This document shows positions 8,957 through 15,902 of a stretch of 64,000 nucleotides of DNA, one piece after another (within the stretch, counting starts at the first letter, position 1; each line of letters begins with the position of its first letter). Position numbers and translations under genes: made by a program. The stretch comes from JBBQLG01 sp038327655. Its GTDB lineage: Bacteria > Bacteroidota > Bacteroidia > Cytophagales > Spirosomataceae. Under the pieces are notes generated by a model. The model ran no database searches. It saw only the letters and a program-made list of their open reading frames with translations, and had not been told where the DNA came from. The stretch is from contig JBBQLG010000003.1 of NCBI GenBank assembly GCA_038327655.1, positions 37,204 through 101,203 of the forward strand, in the 5' to 3' direction.

Positions 8957-8964
8957 CAAAGGTC
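8957..8964 (-). promoter_or_regulatory. Possible -7 box (GACCTTTG)
   Basis: Minus-strand GACCTTTG, seven of eight matches to TAnnTTTG, 28 bp before the start of the QorB-like gene. Same octamer as at 6994-7001 and 63275-63282. Confidence 0.4.
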
Positions 8965-9025
8965 TGACAAACAGGGGCCGCATCTGTAACATAATTCCGG
9001 ATTCCCATAACCGTTTCTCTACCCG

Positions 9026-9353
9026 TCAGGAGTTTGCCCGCAACCGCGCTACTTCGGCTTCCAGTTGGGTAATGTATTCGCGTTGAGGGGCGAGGGACGC
9101 GTTTATCTCGTCGGTGGTGTAGCGCGGGGTAATGTGTCGCGGGCAGTTCCACCGGGCCGCCGTCGCGGTCGTAGGCCTCGACGTGTACCGATAACATTCG
9201 TTCGGGGCGGTGTTTGTAGTTGGTTGGGTCCAACTGCTCCAGCAGGTCGGGTCGGTCGGCGAGGTCCACGATTTCGGCATTAGCGTAGATGTAGCGTTCC
9301 TGCACCGCTTTAACGGGTTCGGTAAAGGCGAGGGATGCGTAGTGGCGTGCCAT
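9026..9353 (-). pseudogene. Pyridoxamine 5'-phosphate oxidase-family protein, internally deleted and frameshifted
   Basis: The N terminus (MARHYASLAFTEPVKAVQERY) and the C-terminal part (AEIVDLADRPDLLEQL..., then WNCPRHITPRYT..., ending in a coiled tail) are both typical of a PNPOx-like flavoprotein of about 200 residues, but the central FMN-binding barrel of roughly 100 residues is missing. In addition 16 extra bases (9152-9167 on the plus strand) separate ...VEAYD from WNCPRH and shift the frame, so the undisturbed tail lies in a different frame that stops at 9026. The open frame that runs on to 8880 is out of frame after the shift and is not a real C terminus. The gene cannot make a working enzyme. 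Confidence 0.75.
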
Positions 9354-9403
9354 GTTGTCAGGGAAAACGTCCGTTTCGGTAAACGGACGGATAAGCGGAT
9401 TGA

Positions 9404-9925
9404 TTAGAAAACGCGCCGTTCGCTTTCGGTAATGGGTGCGTCGTTGATGCTGGCAAATCGTTTGGACATCAGGCCGTTCTCGTCAAATTCCCACAGCTCA
9501 TTCCCGTAGCTGCGGTACCACTGGCCACTTTCGTCATACCATTCATACTCGAAGCGCACGGCCATCCGGTTCTCCCGAAAGCCCCAGAGTTCTTTCTTCA
9601 ATCGGTATCCTTGTTCGGTTGACCACTTGCGGGTCAGGAACGCTTTCACTTCGTCGCGGCCGTTGATGAATTCGGCGCGGTTGCGCCATTCGGTGTCGGG
9701 CGTGTAGGCCATACTAACCCGTTCGGGGTCTTTGGTATTCCAAGCATCTTCGGCCAGTTGTACTTTTTGCCGGGCCGTTTCGAGGGTGAAGGGCGGCAGG
9801 GGTGGTCGTTGCGGAGTCATATCAGCCGTTAGTTGGTTTAGTACTGTCTCGTCCCACATCGTGTCGCCACATTCTTCATGTACGAAGGGAACATCATCGT
9901 AAAATTCGTCTATTGTTTTCATCAT
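9404..9925 (-). CDS. DUF1348 / SnoaL-like (NTF2-fold) protein
   Basis: A 173-residue protein whose C-terminal 120 residues match the DUF1348 group of NTF2-like proteins (WNTKDPERVSMAYTPDTEWRNR..., VRFEYEWYDESGQWYRSYGNE). Most members are about 150 aa, so the first 45 residues are an extension. The longest frame starts at a TTG inside a hairpin (9943); two adjacent ATGs (9925, 9922) are more likely starts. Function unknown. It lies 50 bp upstream of the broken PNPOx-like gene on the same strand. Confidence 0.82.
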   Translation of the reverse strand: MMKTIDEFYDDVPFVHEECGDTMWDETVLNQLTADMTPQRPPLPPFTLETARQKVQLAEDAWNTKDPERVSMAYTPDTEWRNRAEFINGRDEVKAFLTRKWSTEQGYRLKKELWGFRENRMAVRFEYEWYDESGQWYRSYGNELWEFDENGLMSKRFASINDAPITESERRVF

Positions 9926-9943
9926 TCGTTGGTTGTTAATCAA

Positions 9944-9997
9944 TACGTTTCGCTGTCATTGGTTGCTGGTTAGTATGACCAATGACAGCGAAACGTA
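9944..9997. terminator. Long hairpin (20-bp perfect stem, 14-nt loop)
   Basis: Bases 9944-9963 are the exact reverse complement of 9978-9997. It lies 11 bp after the stop of the AhpD-like gene (minus strand) and just before the start of the DUF1348 gene, so a terminator for the former or an attenuator/operator for the latter fits. There is no T run. Confidence 0.65.
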
Positions 9998-10008
9998 ATG
10001 ACCGTATA

Positions 10009-10554
10009 TCAGGCGGCTTCCGTTTCCAAAGCTGGTGCTACCGGGAAATCAATGGGTATCTCGGTCAAATTGTGGAGGTAGTTCATGGCAATTTTGTCGC
10101 TCACCTGCAAAATCACATCCACCAGATTGCCATTGGTATAACCCGCTGCGTAGAAGGCGTCGAGGTTCGCGGGCGATACCCGGCCTTTGTTTTCGGTGAT
10201 GTCTTTAGCCAGAACAACCAACGTATTTAGTTTCCCGTTGCTGCTGTGACCAGCCCGGAAGTCGAGGATTTCGTCGTCCGAAAAGCCATTCATTTTGCCA
10301 ATTACCGTATGGGCACTCAGGCAATACCGACACCCGTTCACTTCGCTCACCACGAGGTTGACCACTTCTTTCTCCTTGTTGGAAAGCGATGTTTTCGCTC
10401 CCTGAAAGGCTATGTATTTGGGCAGGCCGTTATCGGAATACGCAATGGTAGCGTACAGATTCGGGACGAAACCGAGGGCTTTTTGCAGGCCATCAAATGA
10501 CTCCTGCGATGCGGGCGACACCTGGTCGCGGGTTGGGACGGTGAATTGTGACAT
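10009..10554 (-). CDS. AhpD-like carboxymuconolactone decarboxylase-family protein
   Basis: A 181-residue all-helical protein with the AhpD signature EVNGCRYCLSAH: the redox pair Cys75/Cys78 and His82. Such proteins reduce peroxides or act as disulfide reductants. The frame is open to 10635, but that start lies upstream of the TetR palindrome and gives an unconvincing N terminus; ATG 10554 gives MSQFTVPTRD. A perfect TetR-type operator lies 50 bp upstream and the TetR gene is the next gene upstream on the same strand, so this is very likely the regulator's target. Confidence 0.9.
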   Translation of the reverse strand: MSQFTVPTRDQVSPASQESFDGLQKALGFVPNLYATIAYSDNGLPKYIAFQGAKTSLSNKEKEVVNLVVSEVNGCRYCLSAHTVIGKMNGFSDDEILDFRAGHSSNGKLNTLVVLAKDITENKGRVSPANLDAFYAAGYTNGNLVDVILQVSDKIAMNYLHNLTEIPIDFPVAPALETEAA

Positions 10555-10603
10555 GATTTTGGTTGATTTGGTGAACTGAATTGGTTGAAATAGACTAAAT
10601 TGA

Positions 10604-10623
10604 TTTACCGAACGTTCGGTAAA
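10604..10623. promoter_or_regulatory. TetR operator (20-bp perfect palindrome)
   Basis: TTTACCGAACGTTCGGTAAA is a perfect palindrome upstream of the AhpD-like gene. Its 14-bp core recurs at 11255-11268 ahead of the tetR gene, which ties both sites to that regulator. Confidence 0.85.
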
Positions 10624-10662
10624 AATTTTGACCACAATAAATCACTGGTACTACCAACTGAT

Positions 10663-11226
10663 TTACTGACGGGAAAGGAAATCGGCTTCTATGTCATGCA
10701 GGGTCTGCTCAAAAACACCTGGCTGTTGCAGTGTCTGGGCCAGAATCAGCGACCCCTGCACCCGAATCAGCGTGGACTCGGCCAATCGTTGGGCGGCTCC
10801 GGCCTCAAAGCCAAAGTCGCGGGCCAGATGGGCAAACGCAGCCACCCACGTCGTGAAAATGACCGCTATCGGCTCCCGGAACAACCTGGCGGCTGTGCCG
10901 TGCGATAACGCCCGCAGCACACAGGCCAAGCGGCCACCATCATAAATCTGATGCACAATCGTCAGGGCGTTGGTTAGACGGGTAGGGGCCGGGGCCGACG
11001 ATTGCAGCACGTCGGCAAGCCGATTGTTGATTAACTCGGCAACGTGGTCGAGTACGGCGGTTGCCATAGCCTGTTTGCCGTTGGGAAAGCGGTGGTATAA
11101 ACTCGCTTTTTGCAGACCGGTAGCGGCAGCAAGTTCACTCAAACTGGCTCCGTCGTAGCCGACCGACTGGAAAACGCCCATCAACCGGTCGATAACCACG
11201 TCCTGCTCTACTTTCACATTGGCCAT
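10663..11226 (-). CDS. TetR/AcrR-family transcriptional repressor
   Basis: A 187-residue protein with an N-terminal TetR helix-turn-helix (about residues 10-55; GYDGASLSELAAATGLQKASLYHRFPNGKQA) and a helical ligand-binding domain. It is flanked by two copies of the palindrome ACCGAACGTTCGGT, one before its own start (29 bp) and one before the AhpD-like gene downstream, so autoregulation plus control of that gene is well supported. The inducer is probably an electrophile or oxidant given the target, which is an inference. Confidence 0.93.
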   Translation of the reverse strand: MANVKVEQDVVIDRLMGVFQSVGYDGASLSELAAATGLQKASLYHRFPNGKQAMATAVLDHVAELINNRLADVLQSSAPAPTRLTNALTIVHQIYDGGRLACVLRALSHGTAARLFREPIAVIFTTWVAAFAHLARDFGFEAGAAQRLAESTLIRVQGSLILAQTLQQPGVFEQTLHDIEADFLSRQ

Positions 11227-11254
11227 GTTGTCCCTACAGTTAAATGTCTTTTAA

Positions 11255-11268
11255 ACCGAACGTTCGGT
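11255..11268. promoter_or_regulatory. TetR operator upstream of tetR
   Basis: ACCGAACGTTCGGT, a 14-bp perfect palindrome 29 bp before the tetR ATG, identical in core to the site at 10604-10623. Confidence 0.85.
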
Positions 11269-11301
11269 AAAATAGTTTACAGTAGGGAAGAAATTACTTA
11301 A

Positions 11302-11320
11302 AGTGGTCCAGCAGACCACT
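11302..11320 (-). terminator. Hairpin at the stop codon of the peroxiredoxin gene
   Basis: On the minus strand AGTGGTC-TGCTG-GACCACT starts within the stop codon of the peroxiredoxin gene and is followed by TTTAAG. A compact 7-bp stem with a 5-nt loop; a plausible weak terminator. Confidence 0.5.
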
Positions 11321-11924
11321 ACTGTAGTGCCTCGGTTACGGCCCGCAGCACTTTGGCCGACACGCGCTCTTTGAAGTTGGGGTTGATGTGTTCGTACTTG
11401 ATAACGCCCTTCGTGTCCAGTACAAACACGGCGGGAACGGGCAGCAGTTTATCGACGTTTTTGCCGCCACTGCTTTTCACCAGCATCTCGCCATAGCGTT
11501 CGGGGGCTTTAAAAGCCAGCCCAAAGGCTTTGGTCGCCGTCAGGTCGGCATCGGAGAGGAGGGTATAGGTGAGCTGATTTTTCTCCGCCGTGGTTTTCAG
11601 GCCCTCCGGCGCATCGGTGCTGATAGCAATCATCTGGTAGCCCATCCGGTCCATGTCGGGCTGAAGCAGACGCAGTTCGGCCAGGTGAGTGTTGCAGTAC
11701 GGACACCAGCCGCCCCGGTAAAACACCAGAATCGTGGGTTTTTTGGCGATTTCTGTTTTGAGCGCCGTTGTCTGGCCCGATACGGTCATCAGGTTCACGT
11801 CGGGAATGGTTTCACCCACCAGCAGCGGGCTAATGTCTTCGGGTTTATCGGGAATAACGGAATCAGCGGATATAAACGCAGTGAGTCCGAGGAACAGGCT
11901 GGTTAACAGAAGAATAGCTTTCAT
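11319..11924 (-). CDS. Secreted AhpC/TSA-type peroxiredoxin-like protein
   Basis: A 201-residue protein with an N-terminal signal peptide (hydrophobic residues 3-20) and a thioredoxin fold containing GGWCPYCN (Cys74, Cys77). The rest resembles bacterioferritin comigratory/AhpC-like peroxiredoxins, acting in the periplasm on peroxides or disulfides. A close paralogue lies at 41223-41825; both share the stretch around DKPEDISPLLVGETIPD. The gene faces the same way as the tetR-ahpD pair, but the TetR operator at 11255 sits after it, so control by that TetR is not implied. Confidence 0.9.
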   Translation of the reverse strand: MKAILLLTSLFLGLTAFISADSVIPDKPEDISPLLVGETIPDVNLMTVSGQTTALKTEIAKKPTILVFYRGGWCPYCNTHLAELRLLQPDMDRMGYQMIAISTDAPEGLKTTAEKNQLTYTLLSDADLTATKAFGLAFKAPERYGEMLVKSSGGKNVDKLLPVPAVFVLDTKGVIKYEHINPNFKERVSAKVLRAVTEALQ

Positions 11925-12144
11925 AGAATTGGGGTTTACGTTGCCGATGTTTCTCCTGCTAAACTCTATTTTGGCAAACTCCGTTCCGGTCTATGTCCGC
12001 AGTAACGGCCACTATTGACCGAAACGAAGTACAGGAAGAACGGCAGCACATCGACCCGCCGGGTCATTGCCCGCCCCAATGTATTTTTCCTTACGGCCAA
12101 CCGGGAGCGGCAAATACTGGTTCAAGTCATGTAAACCTAACTTA

Positions 12145-12672
12145 ATGATGAAAACAACGTACCTGACTCTCGTACTGGGCTTACTGGTTACGGCCGGTTT
12201 CGGCCAGGTGCCGTCGCTGCTAACGGAACTGCAAATCCGGCTCACCAATGCCAAACGATACACCCTGACCACAGCCGACCGGATGCCCGAGGCCAACTAC
12301 AGCTACCAGCCCACCCCGGAAGAAATGACGTTTCGGGCGCAGACGGTGCATATTGCCCAGAACCTGACCTGGCTCACCTCCACTCATTTAACCAAAATGC
12401 CGAGTCCACTGTCGGCGGCTTCGCTGAAGGCGACCAACCAGAGCAAAGCCGAAGCGATGCAGATGGTCACGCAGGCCTACGACTACGCCATCGAGGCAAT
12501 TCGGGTGTTCGATCCGGCGCACCTCGACGATACGGTATCGTTTTTTGCCGGGCCGCTCACCAAACGCCAGATCATGCTGCTCATTGCCGACCATCAGACC
12601 CACCACCGGGCGCAGTTGCTGGTGTATCTGCGCCTGAACGGTATCAAACCACCCGATTATGTGGGTTGGTGA
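12145..12672 (+). CDS. Secreted DinB-like protein
   Basis: A 175-residue protein with a signal peptide (MMKTTYLTLVLGLLVTAGFG) followed by a DinB/YfiT-like four-helix bundle. Histidines likely to bind a metal are seen in VHIAQN and in the C-terminal DHQTHHRAQ segment. The open frame extends 26 codons upstream, but the signal peptide places the start at ATG 12145 or 12148. DinB-superfamily proteins include thiol-dependent transferases; the export signal is less usual and suggests a periplasmic role. Substrate unknown. Confidence 0.85.
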   Translation: MMKTTYLTLVLGLLVTAGFGQVPSLLTELQIRLTNAKRYTLTTADRMPEANYSYQPTPEEMTFRAQTVHIAQNLTWLTSTHLTKMPSPLSAASLKATNQSKAEAMQMVTQAYDYAIEAIRVFDPAHLDDTVSFFAGPLTKRQIMLLIADHQTHHRAQLLVYLRLNGIKPPDYVGW

Positions 12673-12801
12673 AGAGTTTCGCCAGTATCTTCTCAGTAAA
12701 CTCGTCCGGTTTATCCAAGCGATTACTTCTGCCTGCACACAGTCTGTACAAGCGCGTTGTGAACGCAATCCGGCCACTATAGCCGATAATGACGACATGT
12801 T

Positions 12802-13605
12802 ATGAAAAAAATAGTGCTTTTGCTCCTTCTGTGTGCGCTCGGTGCAGCTACCGTATCGGCGCAACCCATCGAACGAGCGGATACCCTGCGGACTACGAAA
12901 GCCGAAAAAGCCGGGTCACCTGCTCGAAAGACCGAGGTGGTCAGTCTGTTGCTCTACAGCCGCACCATCGTCGATGTGCATGGCAATGTTCGGTTTGACC
13001 AGAACGTGGTGCCAACGTTCCGGCTTAACAGAACGCTGAAACTTCAGGTAGGTTTCCGGCTGGGCGAACGCCCGCGCAACTTCGATGCCTATTACCACTA
13101 CAAGGTGGAACTCCAGACGCGTCAGTTCTGGAACACCGTACGGTTTCTGGCCCGTATGTCGACCAACGTAATCGAAAATCCCGGTCCGGACGGGGGCGTG
13201 CCCTATACCCGCAGCAATTACCTCGGCGTGGCCGAAGGGCGGTACCCGCTGTCGAAGAAGTTTCTCTTCGTGGGGGGGCTGGGCTATGTTTATACGTTCC
13301 AGAAGGATAATAACCTCGACGGCCTGCCCGTTGTCGACGGCGTTCGGAAAACCCATCTGATCTACAAAGCAGCCCTGCATTACGAGTTCAGCGAGCGGGG
13401 GTTTGTAGGCGCGGCTTTTGGTACTTACGACGTTTTCAATCCCTATAACCTCAACGAACCCTTCGCTCAGGTCGACTGTGAATACGACATCTCCGAGCGC
13501 AGTACGCTCTACACCTACTTCCGGTATCAGGAGGCAGGCCACTTTAACGAACCCCTCAACAGTTTTATCGGCCTCGGTGTCCGGCTGCACTTTCTCGGTC
13601 GATGA
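12802..13605 (+). CDS. Outer-membrane beta-barrel-like protein of unknown function
   Basis: A 267-residue protein with a signal peptide cleaved near VSAQ (residue 21) and alternating hydrophobic/polar strands rich in Tyr, Phe and Arg, ending in an aromatic-containing strand (LGVRLHFLGR), as in outer-membrane porin-like barrels. No specific family is recognised. It stands alone, 129 bp after the DinB-like gene. Confidence 0.7.
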   Translation: MKKIVLLLLLCALGAATVSAQPIERADTLRTTKAEKAGSPARKTEVVSLLLYSRTIVDVHGNVRFDQNVVPTFRLNRTLKLQVGFRLGERPRNFDAYYHYKVELQTRQFWNTVRFLARMSTNVIENPGPDGGVPYTRSNYLGVAEGRYPLSKKFLFVGGLGYVYTFQKDNNLDGLPVVDGVRKTHLIYKAALHYEFSERGFVGAAFGTYDVFNPYNLNEPFAQVDCEYDISERSTLYTYFRYQEAGHFNEPLNSFIGLGVRLHFLGR

Positions 13606-13704
13606 GGGGCCAGATAGTCAAGGGTGAGTCGGGCGGTCACGAAACCGCTGGCTGATGCGGGCGAAAGGGGTATCGTTGCCGGGGTTCCGGCAGGGAATCA
13701 TCGG

Positions 13705-13789
13705 TCAGTTCATGACCCACTGCCGGGCCTGTGTCGGCCCGTCGGGCTGGAACCGTTTTATTCAGTTTTGGGGAGCAGCCCGGCCAAAA
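13705..13789 (-). pseudogene. Remnant of the 3' end of a STAS-like gene
   Basis: Bases 13689-13733 are identical (45 of 45) to 15450-15494, which is the end of the STAS-like gene at 15466-15822. Read on the minus strand the fragment encodes ...QARQWVMN and the stop codon. Similarity fades over the next 30 bases, leaving only this tail. It lies directly downstream of the rhodopsin gene, so two copies of the STAS 3' end bracket the rhodopsin region. Confidence 0.75.
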
Positions 13790-14629
13790 TTACCCCACGG
13801 TGTGGTAAGGGGCGGTTGCATCTTCGGCAACGCGCCGTTCGAGCACCTGCTCGGCTGCCTGGAACGCAATAGCCCCAACACCCACTTTATTGATAACATC
13901 GGCAATAGAAAAGGAAATATGAACCCAGTTGAGATCAAAGCCGCCGAAGGTGGTCAGGATGTAGCCGATGGGGTAAACACCCCAGAACGTTACGGTCAAT
14001 AGGCCCATCGTACGGTAAGCCCACCGCTCTTCGGGCAGCACATTGCCGGAAAACTGTTTCCATAAACGCCACAGAATCAGCACAACAACAACGTAGCCCA
14101 CTGTAGAAACAGCCCCCCAGATTAGTTTGGGACCGACCAGTATTTCGTTGGTGGCCGACAGTTGCTGCTCGCCAATGTAGCCGGTCACGATCATAAACAG
14201 GTCGGCGGCCAGCAGCGTATTGATCGTTGAGCGGTGTTCGCGGTAGTGAACCTTGAGCATGGAGACCAGTTTCATCAGCAGCAGCGGAGTTGTGATGGCC
14301 CAGTCCATGTAACGCAACTGCCCAATGGCGTTGTAGGACCGGCGAATCAACTCTGCTCGTGCATCGGCTGAGTCAATTTTGGCGAGTTCGCCCAGCATAT
14401 CGCGGTAGTAGTCCTGCATCAGGAAGTAGGAAATCCCGGCAATGGCGGCAATAATGGCCGTGTAATGCCGCGAAATGCGGTGTTCGGGCGCGACACTCTT
14501 CTGCGAAGCGAGGGCAAAAATAAAATTGCCCAAGAAGGCGTAAAAAGCCACGAGCATACAAAACCAGGTAACCATAGGCAGCATGCCTACAGTGCCGGCA
14601 GTTGGTAAGAACTTGCCCATTAATTCCAT
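13790..14629 (-). CDS. Microbial rhodopsin (predicted light-driven proton pump, DTK motif)
   Basis: A 279-residue protein with seven membrane helices. Helix C reads RYMDWAITTPLLLMK: Arg106, Asp109 (Schiff-base counterion, D85 of bacteriorhodopsin), Thr113 (T89) and Lys120 at the proton-donor position (D96), giving the motif D-T-K known from the Exiguobacterium sibiricum proton pump. Helix G has Asp244 and the retinal lysine Lys248 (D212/K216); Trp216, Tyr219 and Pro220 match the retinal pocket. Leu117 sits at the spectral-tuning position of proteorhodopsin, so green absorption is expected. The helix B position of the proteorhodopsin counterion His appears to be Ser67. Start at ATG 14629; the frame is open to 14695. 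No retinal or carotenoid genes are nearby. Confidence 0.95.
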   Translation of the reverse strand: MELMGKFLPTAGTVGMLPMVTWFCMLVAFYAFLGNFIFALASQKSVAPEHRISRHYTAIIAAIAGISYFLMQDYYRDMLGELAKIDSADARAELIRRSYNAIGQLRYMDWAITTPLLLMKLVSMLKVHYREHRSTINTLLAADLFMIVTGYIGEQQLSATNEILVGPKLIWGAVSTVGYVVVVLILWRLWKQFSGNVLPEERWAYRTMGLLTVTFWGVYPIGYILTTFGGFDLNWVHISFSIADVINKVGVGAIAFQAAEQVLERRVAEDATAPYHTVG

Positions 14630-14678
14630 AAAACTGAGTCGTTGAGTTGGTTGAAAAGAAACAGAAAGAGCGGGGCGG

Positions 14679-14695
14679 TTGACCGAACAGGTCAA
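14679..14695. promoter_or_regulatory. Inverted repeat upstream of the rhodopsin gene
   Basis: TTGACC-GAACA-GGTCAA, perfect 6-bp arms with a 5-nt spacer, 50 bp before the rhodopsin ATG. A candidate operator; no recognised regulator is known to bind it. Confidence 0.4.
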
Positions 14696-14965
14696 TCAAT
14701 TTCAGAACCGGGAACAATAGAGATGGTTTGAGCCTGGTGAGCTACGTGGGTTGGCATGAAAACAAAAGTCCGTGATCTGATTGCAGCGTTGTGCCGCTTT
14801 TTGCTGCGATCTGCCTACCCCCTGGCTGCATTGTTTATATCTTGATTTTAGTGGAGAATCGTTGTCATAAAGTGGCCTCAGGGAGTCCTCAGGGCGTTTA
14901 TTTCGCGTAACCTACCCGTTCTGGGGTTGATTCCCTGACCAACGGTATTGATCACTTTGGAGAGT

Positions 14966-15262
14966 CGGCGTTACCGATATGTCGTTAAGCGGGGTCTGGT
15001 GGGAATTCGCAAAAAATTAATTAATTCCTAATTTCCTGCAATCTGGTAAGCTGCCTGACCTGGAGTTCCTTTGCCTTGTCAACCAACAGCACCGTCAGGG
15101 AACAGCTTACCATCTACATACCTATCGTCTACGGACCTGGCCCTCCGGCTGGCTGCCAAAGCCGCGCCCAACCTGTTGAGTTACCGGGCCTCCATCCGGC
15201 CGCTTTTCAGAGAGAGACAGTACCAGCTAATGTAAATGGTTGAGCGTAATGAACAGGGGAAT
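14966..15262 (+). pseudogene. Decayed copy of the crp/fnr - membrane protein - nmrA locus
   Basis: Successive segments align with the left edge of the window: about 14985-15020 with the last codons of the Crp/Fnr gene, 15034-15050 with the palindrome at 423-438, 15063-15140 with the leader and first codons of the membrane protein gene (its ATG is AGG at 15097), then, after loss of about 550 bp, 15170-15250 with the end of that gene, and finally ATGAAC at 15249 with the start of the nmrA-like gene. No frame is left intact. The remaining part of 14696-14965 shows nothing recognisable. Confidence 0.75.
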
Positions 15263-15281
15263 TTCAATCGCCACAGCAACC

Positions 15282-15335
15282 AAAAAAAACGGTCATGCAG
15301 CTATCGTCAACGAGTCGACGGTGGCTGCATGACCG
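15282..15335 (-). terminator. Rho-independent-type terminator for the STAS-like gene
   Basis: CGGTCATGCAGC (15290-15301) pairs perfectly with 15324-15335; the loop is 22 nt with a possible inner 4-bp stem. Eight A residues at 15282-15289 become a U8 run on the minus strand, downstream of the STAS-like gene stop at 15466. Confidence 0.6.
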
Positions 15336-15465
15336 GTAAAAAATTTGTATCCGTTCCAGACACAAAAAAGCCATTATTTCATTCGGATTCGGTGTAACGG
15401 CCCAGTCCGGTTTCTTTCTCCCGGCTCTTGTTTTGCCCCTTAGCCGTCGGGCAGGGAATCATCGG

Positions 15466-15822
15466 TCAGTTCATGACCCACTGCCGGGCCTGTGCCTGCT
15501 CGTCGGGCTTGAAATATTTCACCTCCAGACCCGGCACCAGGTTGGCCACCTGGGCGGAGAGACCAAGCACGTCGGAGTCGATGACGAACGCGGCCTTATC
15601 GAAGTCGGTCAGGTGCGAGAGGTCAAATTTAAGGTCTTCCCAGATGGCTTTGGGCGTAACGCCGTCGGCAGTCGTGTATTCGGCGTAGAAGCGCATTTTC
15701 TCGGTTCGGTCCGTCTTTTTATCCAATAAGTCGGCAATGGACTTTATCTCGTCGGCGGTGATTTTGCCGGAAAACTGATAGGCAACAATGCGGTCGCTGT
15801 GCAAATCAATGGGCTGTACCAT
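15466..15822 (-). CDS. STAS/SpoIIAA-like protein
   Basis: A 118-residue single-domain protein of the SpoIIAA-like (STAS) fold: SDRIVAYQFSGKITADEI..., then ...DLSHLTDFDKAAFVIDSD... and a C-terminal helix ending QARQWVMN. Members of this group are found widely in environmental bacteria and have no settled function; some bind lipophilic ligands. The gene stands alone. Its last 45 bp region is duplicated at 13689-13733. Confidence 0.85.
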   Translation of the reverse strand: MVQPIDLHSDRIVAYQFSGKITADEIKSIADLLDKKTDRTEKMRFYAEYTTADGVTPKAIWEDLKFDLSHLTDFDKAAFVIDSDVLGLSAQVANLVPGLEVKYFKPDEQAQARQWVMN

Positions 15823-15902
15823 GGCTGTGTTGGTTGGTTGTTGAGTATTTAGCTTAACTATTCAACCCGCCCGGAGTTTTTAAAAGATAGCTCCTACCAT
15901 TC

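Noticed and set aside
8880..9353. 157-codon frame as an intact PNPOx-family protein
   Set aside because: Only the first 80 residues fit the family; after the 16-base insertion the frame is wrong and the true tail lies in another frame ending at 9026.
13655..14002. Plus-strand frames overlapping the rhodopsin 3' end
   Set aside because: No family resemblance; they overlap a rhodopsin gene with all key residues and the STAS remnant on the minus strand.
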